DNA from: Caenorhabditis remanei
Lineage: Eukaryota > Nematoda > Chromadorea > Rhabditida > Rhabditidae
NCBI RefSeq assembly: GCF_010183535.1
Contig: NC_071330.1
Location: 5,003,717-5,067,716 of the forward strand
DNA length: 64,000 nucleotides
Direction: 5' to 3'
Shown here: piece after piece, positions 55,174 to 64,000 of the stretch
Numbering within the stretch: the stretch's first letter is position 1
Layout: the number at the start of each line of letters is the position of its first letter
The notes under the pieces: generated by a model
Seen by the model: only the letters and a program-made list of their open reading frames with translations
Database searches by the model: none
Told to the model about the DNA's origin: nothing
Translations under genes and position numbers: made by a program

Positions 55174-55689
55174 TTAATTTATTATTGGGATGTACGCGTG
55201 TTCTACATTCCACCCCCATGCACGCTGGGATGTAAATACAGGCATCTGAAAAACATACCAGTCAAAATTGTGTGGAGTGCGAAGAAAAAGATCAAACTGA
55301 ATCCGAAAAAAAAACAAAGTATTTGAAAAAGAACTGCAAAAAGTGGTGAATTGGATTTTTCGACGTGGCAAGAAGGAGTTTACACGTTTCTCATTTTTTG
55401 AAGAATAAATAAGATTTTTAAAAGTTCTTCACGTTGTCATTTATTCTATTTTTAAGCATATTTACATCAATATCAATGGATGTGCAACATTGAAAACCCA
55501 ATGGAAATTTGAGAACAATCTCAAATTCGACGGAAAAAAACTTCCGGTGGCCTAGAACTACAAAAGTAAAAGTTCGGTCAAAAATCACTCTGATCACGTT
55601 GGGATTTTGAGCATTTTGCAGACATTTTTTTCGGAAATCATTTTTATATCGATGTTACAAAAAGTTCAATATGAGCTACATTATACTTC

Positions 55690-56112
55690 TCGAACAGAGT
55701 TGCGCGGAATTCCGACTTCCGACTTCCGACTTCCGGGCTGTTTTTCACTTCCGACTTCCGGCTTCCGACTTCCGTTTTGAAAATTTTACTTCCGACTTCC
55801 AGCTTCCGACTTCCGTTTTCGGATGTTTACTTCCGACTTCCGTCATTCCATAATTGTGGAATTTCCGAAAAGTATATTTTGCAGAAATACAAAGAAAAAT
55901 GGTCTAAAAGGACAGAAAACAAGTTTTTCTTCAGCCAAAAACTAATTTTTCACTGATTTTCACGAATTTTATGAACTTTTTCTAGGAGTTTTTTAATCTT
56001 TGCGAAAAAATCTACTTCCAACTTCCGACTTCCGGATTAGAAATTTTACTTCCGACTTCCGACTTCCGACTTCCCTTTTAGAAAAAACCACTTCCGCGCA
56101 ACTCTGTTCTCG
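55690..56112. repeat. CTTCCGA heptad array with CAGAGTTGCGCGGAA inverted ends
   Basis: CTCGAACAGAGTTGCGCGGAA opens and TTCCGCGCAACTCTGTTCTCG closes it, perfectly inverted. Two blocks of CTTCCGA units (55.71-55.85 and 56.01-56.09 kb) flank a unique AT-rich centre, the same plan as 434-1016. Confidence 0.88.
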
Positions 56113-56162
56113 AACTTTCAGCTTCAGTTTGCAGAAAGATATTCGATGATTTATAAATAAAT

Positions 56163-56507
56163 TTGAATGCGAGAATAGAGGTTTCAGTGGTCGAACACCT
56201 TGAGTTCAACATTGTTCATTTTCCTATTTTTGTTGTAGTAGAGAGTTCTGATTTATTTGGAAAACGACAACGGGCGGAGTTCAGCTCTGACATTAACCAA
56301 CAAGATTATTTAAGAAACTTCACAACAACTACTTCTCTTCTCTTCTCTGCTATGATCCATCCATTTTCGTTATGCAACAACATAAAAAGAGCCGCCTCGC
56401 AATGCGCCAGTTGTACGTCTGCTCAAGTTTACAGCCGACAGTCGGCACCCGGCTGGACTCATGTAGATGGTGATGTAACATGGAACAGGCCCTCTTTCAG
56501 TGAATAA
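56163..56507 (+). CDS. Uncertain open frame (114 aa)
   Basis: This frame is open for 115 codons with a better than random composition in its second half (CNNIKRAASQCASCTSAQVY, then WTHVDGDVTWNRPSFSE). An AATAAA lies near 56634. Internal TTTCAG and TTGTAG acceptors near its start mean the real exon may begin around 56190-56230. No family is recognised, and it adjoins the CTTCCGA array, so it may be a decayed or chance frame. Confidence 0.25.
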   Translation: MNARIEVSVVEHLEFNIVHFPIFVVVESSDLFGKRQRAEFSSDINQQDYLRNFTTTTSLLFSAMIHPFSLCNNIKRAASQCASCTSAQVYSRQSAPGWTHVDGDVTWNRPSFSE

Positions 56508-56802
56508 TCACGCAATTCCGACAAACGGTTTTCATTTTGCGGGATTTCAAACCGACTCCTCTTTGATGATTGTATATGAATCGCAGATGTTTCTTCTAAA
56601 TGAGCCGAAGAAGTGAATGTGTAGAAGTGATTGAATAAAATTATTATTTTTCATGACAATTCTATTGTTCTAGTGGAACGCGTGTCATGTTGGCATACTG
56701 TATGCCTCATGTCTTGAAACAACTGAATTGACAACAACGAATGTCACAATTCATCAGATAATAAAAAGTGCGAATTCGATTCTTAAAAGCCGCCGTCTAT
56801 TC

Positions 56803-57626
56803 ACACTTAAGACACACGCTCTGTGAAACGCGAGCATGGCGATGTACAGAAAAAAGTCAAACCGGTTTTTATGAGTTGGTATTATGCATAGGTGGTACCT
56901 AAACAACTAATAACACATTGGTCTATATTTCATTTGGCTCCGCCCCCTACCGTCTAAAATAGCCCCTATGAGGGGTGAAAATTCTTTTTAAAAATCTGTA
57001 AGTTTTTTCGATTAAATTTTGACGGGAATCAATAAAAAACGTTATTTTGAGCACTTTTTGTGTTCAGACCATATTTTTAGCGCTTCATTTTCACCGAGAA
57101 AAAATGACATTTTCATGAAATTTTGGGAATTTTTTCAAACTTTTGCTTATATCTCAAAAAAAAACATTATTTGTTTAGGTGAGATCTTTTCAGATTCGGA
57201 ATCTTCATAAAATTTGGAGTTATATAGGCAGTGTCCGGTCAAAAATCTCGGGGTACCTAGTTTTTCTACAGAGCAAAATATGCAATTTTCGAAAATTTTA
57301 TTTTTACTCCAAATTTTATGTAGATTCAGAATCTGAAGCGCTAAAAATATGGTCTGAACACAAAAAGTGCTCAAAATAACGTTTTTTATTGGTTCCCGTC
57401 AAAATTTAATCGAAAAAACTTACAGATTTTTTAAAAGAATTTTCACCCTTCATAGGGGCTATTTTAGACGGTAGGGGGCGGAGCCAAATGAAATATAGAC
57501 CAATGTGTTATTAGTTGTTTAGGTACCACCTATGCATAATACCAACTCATAAAAACCAGTTTGACTTTTTTCTGTGCAGTGGATAACAGCTAGGTGCTCG
57601 AGTTTCACAGAGAATGTGTCTTAAGG
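56803..57626. repeat. Large fold-back element, arms about 280 bp
   Basis: The sequence from CTTAAGACACACGCTCTGTG through TTTTGTGTTCAGACCAT is repeated, nearly perfectly inverted, from 57350 to 57626. The arms include GGCTCCGCCCCCTACCGTC and TAATAACACATTGGTC. The loop (about 57085-57340) has two inward copies of a TCGGAATCT..CATAAAATTT segment. No transposase. Confidence 0.92.
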
Positions 57627-58831
57627 TCATTCGTCTCACCTGGAGTAAACTCCATCCAAACCAAATATTCTCATTCCTCAGTTTCCCATTGTAAAATTCC
57701 AAAGAGTACGTTTACGGTCTTGTTGATGATGTTGTTTTAGCTTATCTTATTCGAAGATAGTTGTAAAAAGAAGCACCCTCCTGTCAAGGTAAAAGATAGA
57801 TCAGAGATTTACAACTATTTTCGAGTATTCAGTCTATTATATCGTGGGAAGAACAGTCTTAACGTGAGAATGCCTCTTTTTTCCATTCAATAATCCCGCA
57901 ATGCTATCTTTTCTCAATTCATTGTTGAGTTTTCTTAATCACAGTTTTGTAGTTTTTGTTAAAACATTTTTTAATCATCTGAAGTTGAAGAACACGTCCT
58001 CGCACATGTGCATAGTTCACACTTTTTACAACTATCCGCCCGAAACAAATCAAATGATCATGAGTCCGTTCCCACTTATTGTTTAGTTTAGATGTCATCT
58101 CCACCCAGAGCTTTTTGAAACAGTGGCCACCGTATTCTCAATATTCCTATTTCTGTCATTTTTAAAACTTATTCAGGCATTTGCAGAATTCGGTTGAGTT
58201 CAATTTTCTCTGAAAATTTGATTCATTCTGATATCCAGAATCTCGATATCAGCAATAACCCACTTTATTTGTTTAGGCAGGCCATGAACTGCATTTAATG
58301 GCATCTTCTTGACAATATCTCTACTGTATTTTCAGTGAGGAACAATAAAATGATAAATCTATCCAAGTGTCTTCTTTTTGAATTGAAAAAAATAAGAAAT
58401 TTGAGATGATTTTTTGAAATTTATTGTAAATTTTCTATTACCGTAATTCAAAGAAGAAGTTTTATAATGGCTGATTTGTCCCGATCCAAAGATTTCCTCT
58501 AGTAAATTTCCTGGCATCCGTTATGAGTTTTGTCTCCTAAACTCTTCATAAACCGTTGATATAACTCTTTCACTCAACCGCGAAACTCCTAAAAAACCAC
58601 GCCTATCTCATACATTCTATCGATTGAGTGCAGAAAGATTCTCGCACCTTAACACAGAGATACCGTATCTCGAGTCTCCGCCCATTTAGGCGTGACAACG
58701 CGGCTAGACATTGTCGACCGATAATCTTTGCTCACAACTAAGAGTTATTCACGCTACGTTCCTATTTTTTCGGATTCTTGTTTTTCAGACTTTGATTACT
58801 CAATAAACCTGTTTTGATTTCCAGTTAAAAA
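57627..58831. other. Intergenic region upstream of the T-box gene
   Basis: No gene or recognisable repeat. The final 200 bases before the T-box gene include CTCGAGTCTCCGCCCATTTAGG and GCGTGACAACGCGG, a GC-richer stretch that is the best candidate for the core promoter. TTTCCAG at 58818-58824 is the acceptor before the start codon. Confidence 0.4.
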
Positions 58832-60449
58832 ATGTCGAATCAAGTACAAATATCACTCAAAGAAGAACAAGATAGACTATGGAAACTGTTTCATTCTCAC
58901 AGAAATGAAATGATTGTGATGAAGTCCGGAAGAAAATTGTTTCCAAAATTGGAATACGTGATTCGAGGACTCTGTCAGAACAAGCTTTATGCAATGATGC
59001 TTCATATCGAGCAGTCGGATGATTGTCGATATAAATTCAGTAGTGGAGAATGGATGAAATCTGGAAAAGCTGAACAGCACGAAGAACCAAAGAAGCTGTG
59101 GCATCCAGATGGTGTGAGAAGTGGAAAGTGAGTTTATTGGAATGCTAATAGAACAATCATAGTTGAGAAAGTTCCGCAGTTTATCCATTAATTCCAGAGA
59201 CTGGATGACCAATCCGATCTGTTTCGACCGTGTCAAAATTACAAACAGCGTTGATTCGTCGAATGCTTCTATGGTAAGTTATCTAAAATGTCCTTAAACT
59301 CAAAGTACAGTACCGCTCAAAAGTATAATAAGTTTAGCCTTTTTCAGTTAAAAACGCCCAACTTTGAGAGTGTGTCATGGTAAAACTAACTGTCACACAA
59401 AATAACGTTTTTATTGGATCCAACAGATCAAGAACAGACCTCTATTTTTATAGTTGACAACTTTTTGGTACGGGCAATTCCTAGCAAGTTACGTTTCGAC
59501 AAAGAAATTTTTTCCAAAAATTTACTATAACTCTCTAGGGAGTGTTTGTATAAAAAAGTTGACAACTACAAAAATGGATTTCTACTCTTGGTCTGTTCGA
59601 TCCCATAAAAATTTATTTTGTGGGACAGTTAGTTTTACTATGACACACTCTCGAAGTTGGGCATTTTTAACTGAAAAAGGCTAAACTTAATATACTTTTG
59701 AGCGGTACTGTATTTACTGATATTTTAGATCTTCCTTCACTCAATGCATAAATACACGCCCGTGCTTTCTGTTTACGAAAGCCAATCCGAGACACCAATT
59801 GGAATCCCTCAACCATCAACTCGTCTCGTCACCTCAGTACGACTCGACTACACAGAATTCATAGCTGTCACTGCATACCAGGTAACACCCGAAAACACAA
59901 CTACTGAATGCATATCTAGATAACTTTTGTTGTTGCATTAACACGTGTATTAACACATGTGTGAACTTTCATGTAATCGATGTTTCTCATCTTTTTATTC
60001 ACACTTATTCTCTCTCTTTTCAGAACGATGCTGTCAAAAAACTCAAGATTCAATTCAATCCATATGCCAAAGGATTAAGAGAAGGAAGTCAAGGAGACCG
60101 GAAGAGAAGGTCTCCGTCTGCAGATGACTCAACTACAGATGAAAGTACTTCTCAAGTCTCCTCTCCTCAACCAAAGAAATCAATAACTGCTTTTGTTTCT
60201 CCATTAATGCCACGTCTTCCACCTCCAGTATTCCCGAATTCTCATTTTCCAACTTCCACACCCATCAATCCTTTCATATATACTCTTCCCTATTTCTCTC
60301 AATTCACCACTGGAGTCCTACCTCCCAACCCATTTCCATTTCCTCTTGGCTTTCCATGCTTCTCACCTCTTTCATTTCCACCCCAACCTTCCGTTAAAGT
60401 AGAAGAGAAAGATCAGGAAGAAATTGAGCCAGAGATTAATGTTGTCTAA
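58832..60449 (+). CDS. T-box transcription factor (316 aa)
   Basis: Four exons: 58832-59127, 59198-59273, 59729-59881, 60024-60449. The T-box DNA-binding domain covers about residues 10-190. It shows LWKLFHSHRNEMIVMKSGRK, the RYKFSSGEWMKSGKA core, HPDG, KDWMTNPICFDRVKIT, IFLHSMHKYTPVL and the VTAYQN/LKIQFNPYAKG end. The C-terminal 110 residues are serine- then proline/phenylalanine-rich and end in an acidic tail, likely a regulatory region. The protein would bind T-box half sites and control development; it is one of the short, fast-evolving nematode T-box proteins, and I cannot assign the orthologue. The start follows a TTTCCAG acceptor by seven bases. Intron 2 contains a complete TACAGTACC element. 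AATAAA is at about 60548. Confidence 0.93.
59306..59712. repeat. TACAGTACC MITE-like element (copy 7, best preserved)
   Basis: TACAGTACCGCTCAAAAGTA at the left is perfectly inverted as TACTTTTGAGCGGTACTGTA at the right. Further in, GCCCAACTTTGAGAGTGTGT pairs with ACACACTCTCGAAGTTGGGC. It lies in intron 2 of the T-box gene. Confidence 0.92.
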
Positions 60450-60787
60450 ATGCGAAACTACTCATTTTCCTTCGTTCGGGTTTATTGTCCCTACATGTCC
60501 ATCTTCCATTTTGTTAATCATAATTACGATTTTTCTGTTTTCTGATCAATAAAATACAAAAACGATTTATCAACTCTTTTATTCTTTTTCTAGAATAACA
60601 TTTCAGGTTACTGTACTTATTGAAATAACTCCGTTGCCCTACTGCCCTGTATCCTATAGATTATTGTTGAGGAACGAGCTTGATTAGAGTTTTAGACCCA
60701 GTGTTTTTGCTGAAAAAAACTGAAACGCAAACGCGCTTCACTGAAAAATGGCGTTTTCCCGCTTTTTTTTTGAATCGAGAGGACCTT

Positions 60788-61560
60788 CGGTATACTCAAC
60801 GGGAAAGTTTGGAAGGACGGCGGAAGGTTTATGGATGGAAGGGGATATCAGTGCTTCGTTGCCAAAATTTTGAAAATTCAAATTGCTTTTACAATTTTAT
60901 TCATCATATTGTATGATGCAGAGCAAGAAATAAACACAACATACCGTAAAAACTGTAATAGAAGCGCATGCGCCTCTATTTTTCAACCACCGTTCGCAGA
61001 TGCGCCTCTATTACAGGGGCGCTTCTAATAGAGGGTGCGCCTCTATTTTTCAACCTGTTCGATTGATTATTTTTTCAACTTTTAAGTGAATAATTTTCAA
61101 CCAAACTAACATTTTCTCGGACAAAATTACACGAAAATCCCCAAATTTGCAGTGCTTTGAACGAAAAAGTTGGGTTTTAGTTGTGTTATTTCACGAACTT
61201 TGAAAAAGAATGACTGAAAACCAGAAAAAATTTTCGAAACGTATTAAGGGTGCGCCACTATTATTCAAACCGCTTTTTAAGGTGCGCCTCTATTAGAGGG
61301 GCGCCTCAAATAAAGGGGTGCTTCTATTACAGTTTTTACGGTAATATAAAATTTTTATTTTCTGACATACGGAATATGCTTAGAAATCATTAAAATAGTC
61401 TGTATTTTGCTTTGCTCTTTTTTTTTAATTGATTCTCAAAGGGCCAAGTTGTAAAAGCGATTTGAATTTTTGAAAATGTGCCAGCGATGCTCCGTTATCC
61501 CCTTCCATCCATAAACCTTCCGATGTCCTTTCAAACTTTCCCGGTGAGTATGGATCCACG
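60788..61560. repeat. Inverted repeat enclosing a second fold-back element
   Basis: CAACGGGAAAGTTTGGAAGG and TTTATGGATGGAAGGGGAT (60798-60850) are inverted at 61490-61556 (ATCCCCTTCCATCCATAAA, CCTTTCAAACTTTCCCGGTG). The arms enclose the element at 60942-61343. No gene. Confidence 0.85.
60942..61343. repeat. MITE-like element with TACCGTAAAAACTGTAATAG ends
   Basis: The terminal 20 bases are perfectly inverted (CTATTACAGTTTTTACGGTA at the right). The interior has six GCGCCTCTATT-type words and AAAGTGCGCC variants in both orientations. Confidence 0.9.
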
Positions 61561-61873
61561 CTTCCCAATTCAAATTCAAATTGTTTCCCGCCAGAATCCG
61601 CCAGAACACGTAATCTTCCTCATTTCTTGTTCACGAGGAAGAAATAACCTTGGAAATAGAGAGAAAAATCAAGAGAGACGAGAGCAACAGACAGAAACGA
61701 TGGTCACACATTGACACTGTCTGCGTCTCCGAGTTCTTCTTTTTCTATTTCTCATTCTTATTGTTTTCTTATTTTATTTTCTTATTTCAGATGTCATATG
61801 TATGTACTTATCGATTCTTTCGTTTTACTTTTGATTAGATCTTTTTTTTATTTAAAAAAATATACATTTCCAG

Positions 61874-62998
61874 ATGTCTTCATCATCAGATGTGATCCCT
61901 GGAAGCCAGGCGACGGTATGTTTTCTTTGAAAATTCTCCGAACGCGCAAAAAAAATTAAAATCAAGAGTTTTGTGTACAACCCTGCCCCCATCCCTCTCA
62001 GTGATCGGCATCGTGTAGTGGATAACATTTTTGTCTCACAATCTACTAATGCGGGTTCAATTCCCTCTCAGGCCAAAATATGTTTTCTTCTTTTTCTTTA
62101 TTCCTCATGGTAAAATAGGTTTGGAAATTGAAAAAAAATTGTTTTCCGTCGGCAAAATTTACAAAATTTTTAGTTTTTACTGCATATTTATTGGATTTTG
62201 ACTATGAAAAGTTTGAAAAACCGAGTTTTCGAAATTTCCGGAATTTCCGAAAAGAATAATTCGGAAAATTTCCAAGTTCCAAAATTTCCGAAAATGAAAT
62301 TCGGAAAAGTTCCGATTTCCGAAATTTCCGAAATTTTTATTTCCGCACATCCCTTGCCGCCTACTTCCCGCAATGCCCACTTTCCTATACGGCCTCCCTT
62401 CCCCTTTTGCAGTATCCCGATTAGCGTACTGGTAACATTTTTGTCTCCCACCCGAACAGTCCCTGGTTCAACCCCCACCCGTGACAAATCTTTTTTGTCT
62501 TTTTTTCCCTCTTCATTTTTTTATTTTTCAGTCTTCTGGATGGCTCGCCACAATGGGAACAGCAGCAGGATGGGCGTGGGACGGCCTGAAAGTCACTGGA
62601 AGTGTTATCAACGATATAGGACAGAATACGACAAGAAATACAGTATGCTCAACGGCTACTGTAGCCGGAGGTGTGCTCGGAGGTTGGAGTGGAGCAGCAA
62701 TTGGTGGGTGGAAATGAAATGCGCTCTATTGAGAATTTATGGAAAATTTCAAAAAAAAAATTCAGGCGGTGCAGTAGGTTCTCTGATCATGCCCGGTATC
62801 GGGACGGCTGTGGGCTCGTTTTTGGGCGGAGCCTCGGCTGGATTGGTGGCTGGAAAAGCGGCGATAGTGGTGACGGATCGAGTGTTGGATGACATCAACT
62901 ATGATATTGAGACTATCAGCTGTGAGACATGTGGGCGGGGCTTCAGATGCAAGATCTATAAAGAAGGCAGGGAGACAAAATGTTTTAGGTGTAAATGA
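61874..62998 (+). CDS. Glycine-zipper protein with C-terminal CxxC pair (148 aa)
   Basis: Three exons: 61874-61915, 62532-62703, 62766-62998, joining in frame. A TTTCCAG acceptor directly abuts the ATG. Residues 15-70 hold ATMGTAAGWAWDGLKVTGS and then a glycine-zipper stretch (GGVLGGWSGAAIGG, MPGIGTAVGSFLGGASAGLV) able to form membrane-packed helices, up to about residue 103. A short acidic linker leads to a zinc-ribbon-like tail, CETCGRGFRCKIYKEGRETK then CFRCK, with two CxxC knuckles. The role is unknown; a small membrane-associated protein is likely. The stop codon overlaps the AATAAA poly(A) signal by one base. Intron 1 holds two tRNA-like sequences and a TTTCCGAAA array. The gene converges on the one at 63.07 kb. 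Confidence 0.78.
62003..62074 (+). pseudogene. tRNA-Val(CAC)-like degenerate sequence
   Basis: TCGTGTAGTGGATAACA (A-box region), TCTCACAAT in the anticodon-loop position and GCGGGTTCAATTCCC (B box) have tRNA-Val order and spacing, but the acceptor stem is only partly paired. It lies in intron 1 of the glycine-zipper gene. Confidence 0.45.
62195..62350. repeat. TTTCCGAAA simple array
   Basis: About ten TTTCCG/CGGAAA words alternate with AAATT/AGAAT spacers, period about 9-10. It is related in core (TTCCG) but not in ends to the heptad arrays elsewhere. Confidence 0.7.
62422..62490 (+). pseudogene. tRNA-like degenerate sequence
   Basis: GATTAGCGTACTGGTAACA is an A-box-like start, CCTGGTTCAACCCC a B-box-like end. 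TGGTAACATTTTTGTCTC is shared with the sequence at 62003-62074, so the two derive from related sources. Same intron. Confidence 0.4.
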
Positions 62999-63064
62999 AT
63001 AAATTATTTATTTATTTAAAGAAAATATTTTTTGTACAGAAATTGGAAGAAAAAGAGAAAAAAA

Positions 63065-64000
63065 TCACATTGTTAGACAACTTATCGTGTCGATTTTGTG
63101 CTCCTGATGGGCGGCTGTGAGCACCCAGTCACCTGGAAAAATATTTGATATTTTAGGTAAAGAATTTGAATTTGACAGGGTACCCAGAAATGCGCCAAAA
63201 ATCGCCGGTGTCTAAAAATTGAAGCATTTTTGGAGCTTTTCCGCGAAGTCGGAGATTTTTTTTTGAAAAAGCGAAAAAAATAGCGGCATTGATGTTTTCC
63301 CGATACTGACTCATTTTCGTCGGATTTTCGAAAAAATCTGGAACTTCTGGGTCTACCAAAATGATAAATTTCCAAAGCATAGACATACAGTACCTCTCCA
63401 AAAAAAAATCAAATTTTCCCTTTTTCAGTTGAAAATGCCCAACTTTGAGAGTGTGTCATAGTAAAACTCCGACAAAATAAATTTTTATGGATCGAGCTGA
63501 CCAAGAATAGAACTCCATTTTTTGTAGTTGATAACTTCTTTGTACGGACACTCCCTAGAGAGTTACAGATCAACAATGTAATTTATACCTCAAATCGACA
63601 AATTTCAGTGCAAAATAGTGCGATTTTTGACCTGTTGACTTAAAATTACTATAACTCTACGAAGTTTTCGTATAAAAAAGGTGTCAACTACAAAAATGGA
63701 TATCTGCTTTTGATCTGTATGATTCAACGAAAACCTACTCTATGTGACAATCAGTATTACCATGACACACTCTCAAAAGTGGACAATTTATACTGAAAAC
63801 GGCTAAAGGTTACAACCTTTTTGGACGGTACTGTATGACTGATGCGTTTCTCGAGACCATCACAAAAACCTAACATTTAACCCACCTTTGCGACACTCCA
63901 ACATGAATTTATTCTCAACAATAAATCTTGTGTTGCTCTCCGAAATCTTCAATTTCTTCGCTCCATCTGCACATTTTATCTCGACAGCTTTACACGCATA
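63065..64000 (-). CDS. 3' part of an unrecognised gene, cut by the right edge
   Basis: The terminal exon is 63132-63065 and the preceding exon is 64000-63886, continuing beyond the window. The junction is phase 1 (GTGGGT donor, TTTTCCAG acceptor), and reads ...KFMLECRKGDWVLTAAHQEH... to the stop. Visible residues include three cysteines (YACKAVEIKCADGAKK, LECRKGD) and a short C-terminal tail ISCLTM; a small secreted or domain-type protein is possible, but no family is recognised. The intron is mostly a TACAGTACC MITE. Its stop lies 66 bases from the stop of the plus-strand gene at 62998. Confidence 0.55.
63386..63835. repeat. TACAGTACC MITE-like element (copy 8)
   Basis: TACAGTACCTCTCC at the left and GGACGGTACTGTA at the right; CCCAACTTTGAGAGTGTGTC pairs with GACACACTCTCAAAAG. 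In the intron of the edge gene. Confidence 0.85.

Noticed and set aside
62198..62530. Upstream extension of the glycine-zipper frame
   Set aside because: It reads through the TTTCCGAAA array and a tRNA-like sequence; the TTTTCAG acceptor at 62531 and the short first exon at 61874 give a coherent spliced model.
1..64000. CRISPR array or bacterial operon
   Set aside because: The direct repeats seen are minisatellites without uniform spacers, and the genes are spliced eukaryotic genes.

Overview
The window is nuclear DNA of a Caenorhabditis-type nematode. The evidence is compact spliced genes with TTTCAG acceptors just upstream of start codons, an AT-rich background, tandem nematode-specific seven-transmembrane receptors, a divergent ligand-gated channel, a small T-box factor and a very large load of fold-back repeats. 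The repeat load and intron sizes do not look like C. elegans itself; a related species is more likely.

Layout. 1-3 kb: degenerate fold-back DNA holding a CGGAA minisatellite and the 3' end of a non-LTR retrotransposon. 3.2-4.9 kb: a small unrecognised gene on the minus strand. 5-7.9 kb: fold-back elements only. 7.9-13.1 kb: a large inverted duplication carrying two head-to-head copies of one gene, with a 698-bp transposon in one arm only. 13.2-35.5 kb: one complete 19-exon gene on the minus strand for a 3324-residue Fat-like cadherin (cdh-3-like), whose introns carry a mariner transposon, many MITE-like elements, tRNA-like fragments and TGTCTG/CCGGATGTCC minisatellites. 35.5-44.1 kb: a gene-poor upstream region. 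44.7-49.4 kb: two tandem chemoreceptor paralogues with matching exons. 50-53.3 kb: a complete Cys-loop channel subunit. 54.4-54.8 kb: a small unrecognised gene. 58.8-60.4 kb: a T-box transcription factor. 61.9-63.0 kb: a glycine-zipper/zinc-ribbon-like small protein, converging tail to tail on a minus-strand gene that runs off the right edge.

Exons were joined by hand using splice-site sequence, reading phase and homologous structure. The cadherin, channel, T-box, glycine-zipper and both receptor models all sum to an exact multiple of three with no internal stop. No operon linking the genes is evident.

The most unusual material is repetitive. One family of 7-bp CGGAA-core arrays is bounded by inverted CAGAGTTG ends, with three copies that have different internal units. 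There is a palindromic GTTCTATTTTGT array, recurring 'GGCCTAGAAACC...ACTAGTCCC' units, and two transposons whose exact empty sites can be read in the opposite arm of a local inverted repeat.
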